Notes under the pieces: model-generated | Database searches by the model: none | What the model was told of the DNA's origin: nothing | Seen by the model: the letters and a program-made list of their open reading frames with translations, nothing else | Made by a program: the position numbers and the translations under genes | From: Escherichia coli | Lineage (GTDB): Bacteria; Pseudomonadota; Gammaproteobacteria; Enterobacterales; Enterobacteriaceae | Assembly (NCBI RefSeq): GCF_011881725.1 | Contig: NZ_JAATUR010000041.1 | Location: 1-39,906 of the forward strand | Length of the DNA: 39,906 nt | Direction: 5' to 3' | Shown: piece after piece, positions 39,805-39,906 of the stretch | Layout: each line of letters starts with the position of its first letter | Position numbering within the stretch: the first letter of the stretch is position 1

Positions 39805-39906
39805 CATGGGGAATTTGCGAGTCAGCTTCCGCTGAAATATAAAAGTTGCAGTCCGCTAAAAATAGTTCTGAATTCGCTGTCCATAGATAAAAACTGCCTG
39901 CTGCAT

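Overview
The window is chromosomal DNA of Escherichia, either E. coli or a very close relative. Almost every gene from position 5177 rightward matches, in product and order, the K-12 segment from argW through the hisJQMP transport operon, read in the opposite orientation to the usual K-12 map. These identifications rest on recalled K-12 proteins and visible motifs, not on a search.

Left part (1 to about 5250): one end of a P22-like prophage (Sf6/HK620/KpLE1 type) integrated at the 3' end of tRNA-Arg argW. It shows the 3' part of a tailspike gene, a convergent serotype-conversion cassette (gtrA, gtrB and a serotype-specific glucosyltransferase) and an IntS-type integrase next to argW. The rest of the prophage and the far attachment site lie outside the window.

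Middle part (5327 to about 14900): yfdC, the lipoprotein mlaA, the long-chain fatty acid porin fadL, yfcZ, the anaerobic beta-oxidation pair fadI-fadJ, the phosphohistidine phosphatase sixA and smrB. FadR-like operators precede fadL (two) and fadI (one). Three departures from K-12 stand out. The yfcO-yfcV fimbrial operon between sixA and smrB is gone, leaving only a frameshifted 3' scrap of yfcO. The gene yfdF is absent between mlaA and fadL. FadL looks like a divergent, mosaic allele.

Right part (15063 to 39769): prmB-aroC-mepA-yfcA-epmC-yfcL; mnmC and fabB diverging around FadR- and FabR-like operators; yfcJ converging on flk; pdxB-usg-truA-dedA-accD; folC-dedD; the PurR-controlled cvpA-purF-ubiX; and argT plus hisJ-hisQ-hisM-hisP, the lysine/arginine/ornithine and histidine ABC importer, with sigma54 and NtrC signals. 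REP elements lie after yfcL, fabB and dedD.

I found no convincing undescribed multi-gene system. The most informative items are the fimbrial-operon deletion scar, the mosaic fadL, the gtr cassette with a type-specific glucosyltransferase of unknown linkage, and several unassigned RNA hairpins and repeats between genes.
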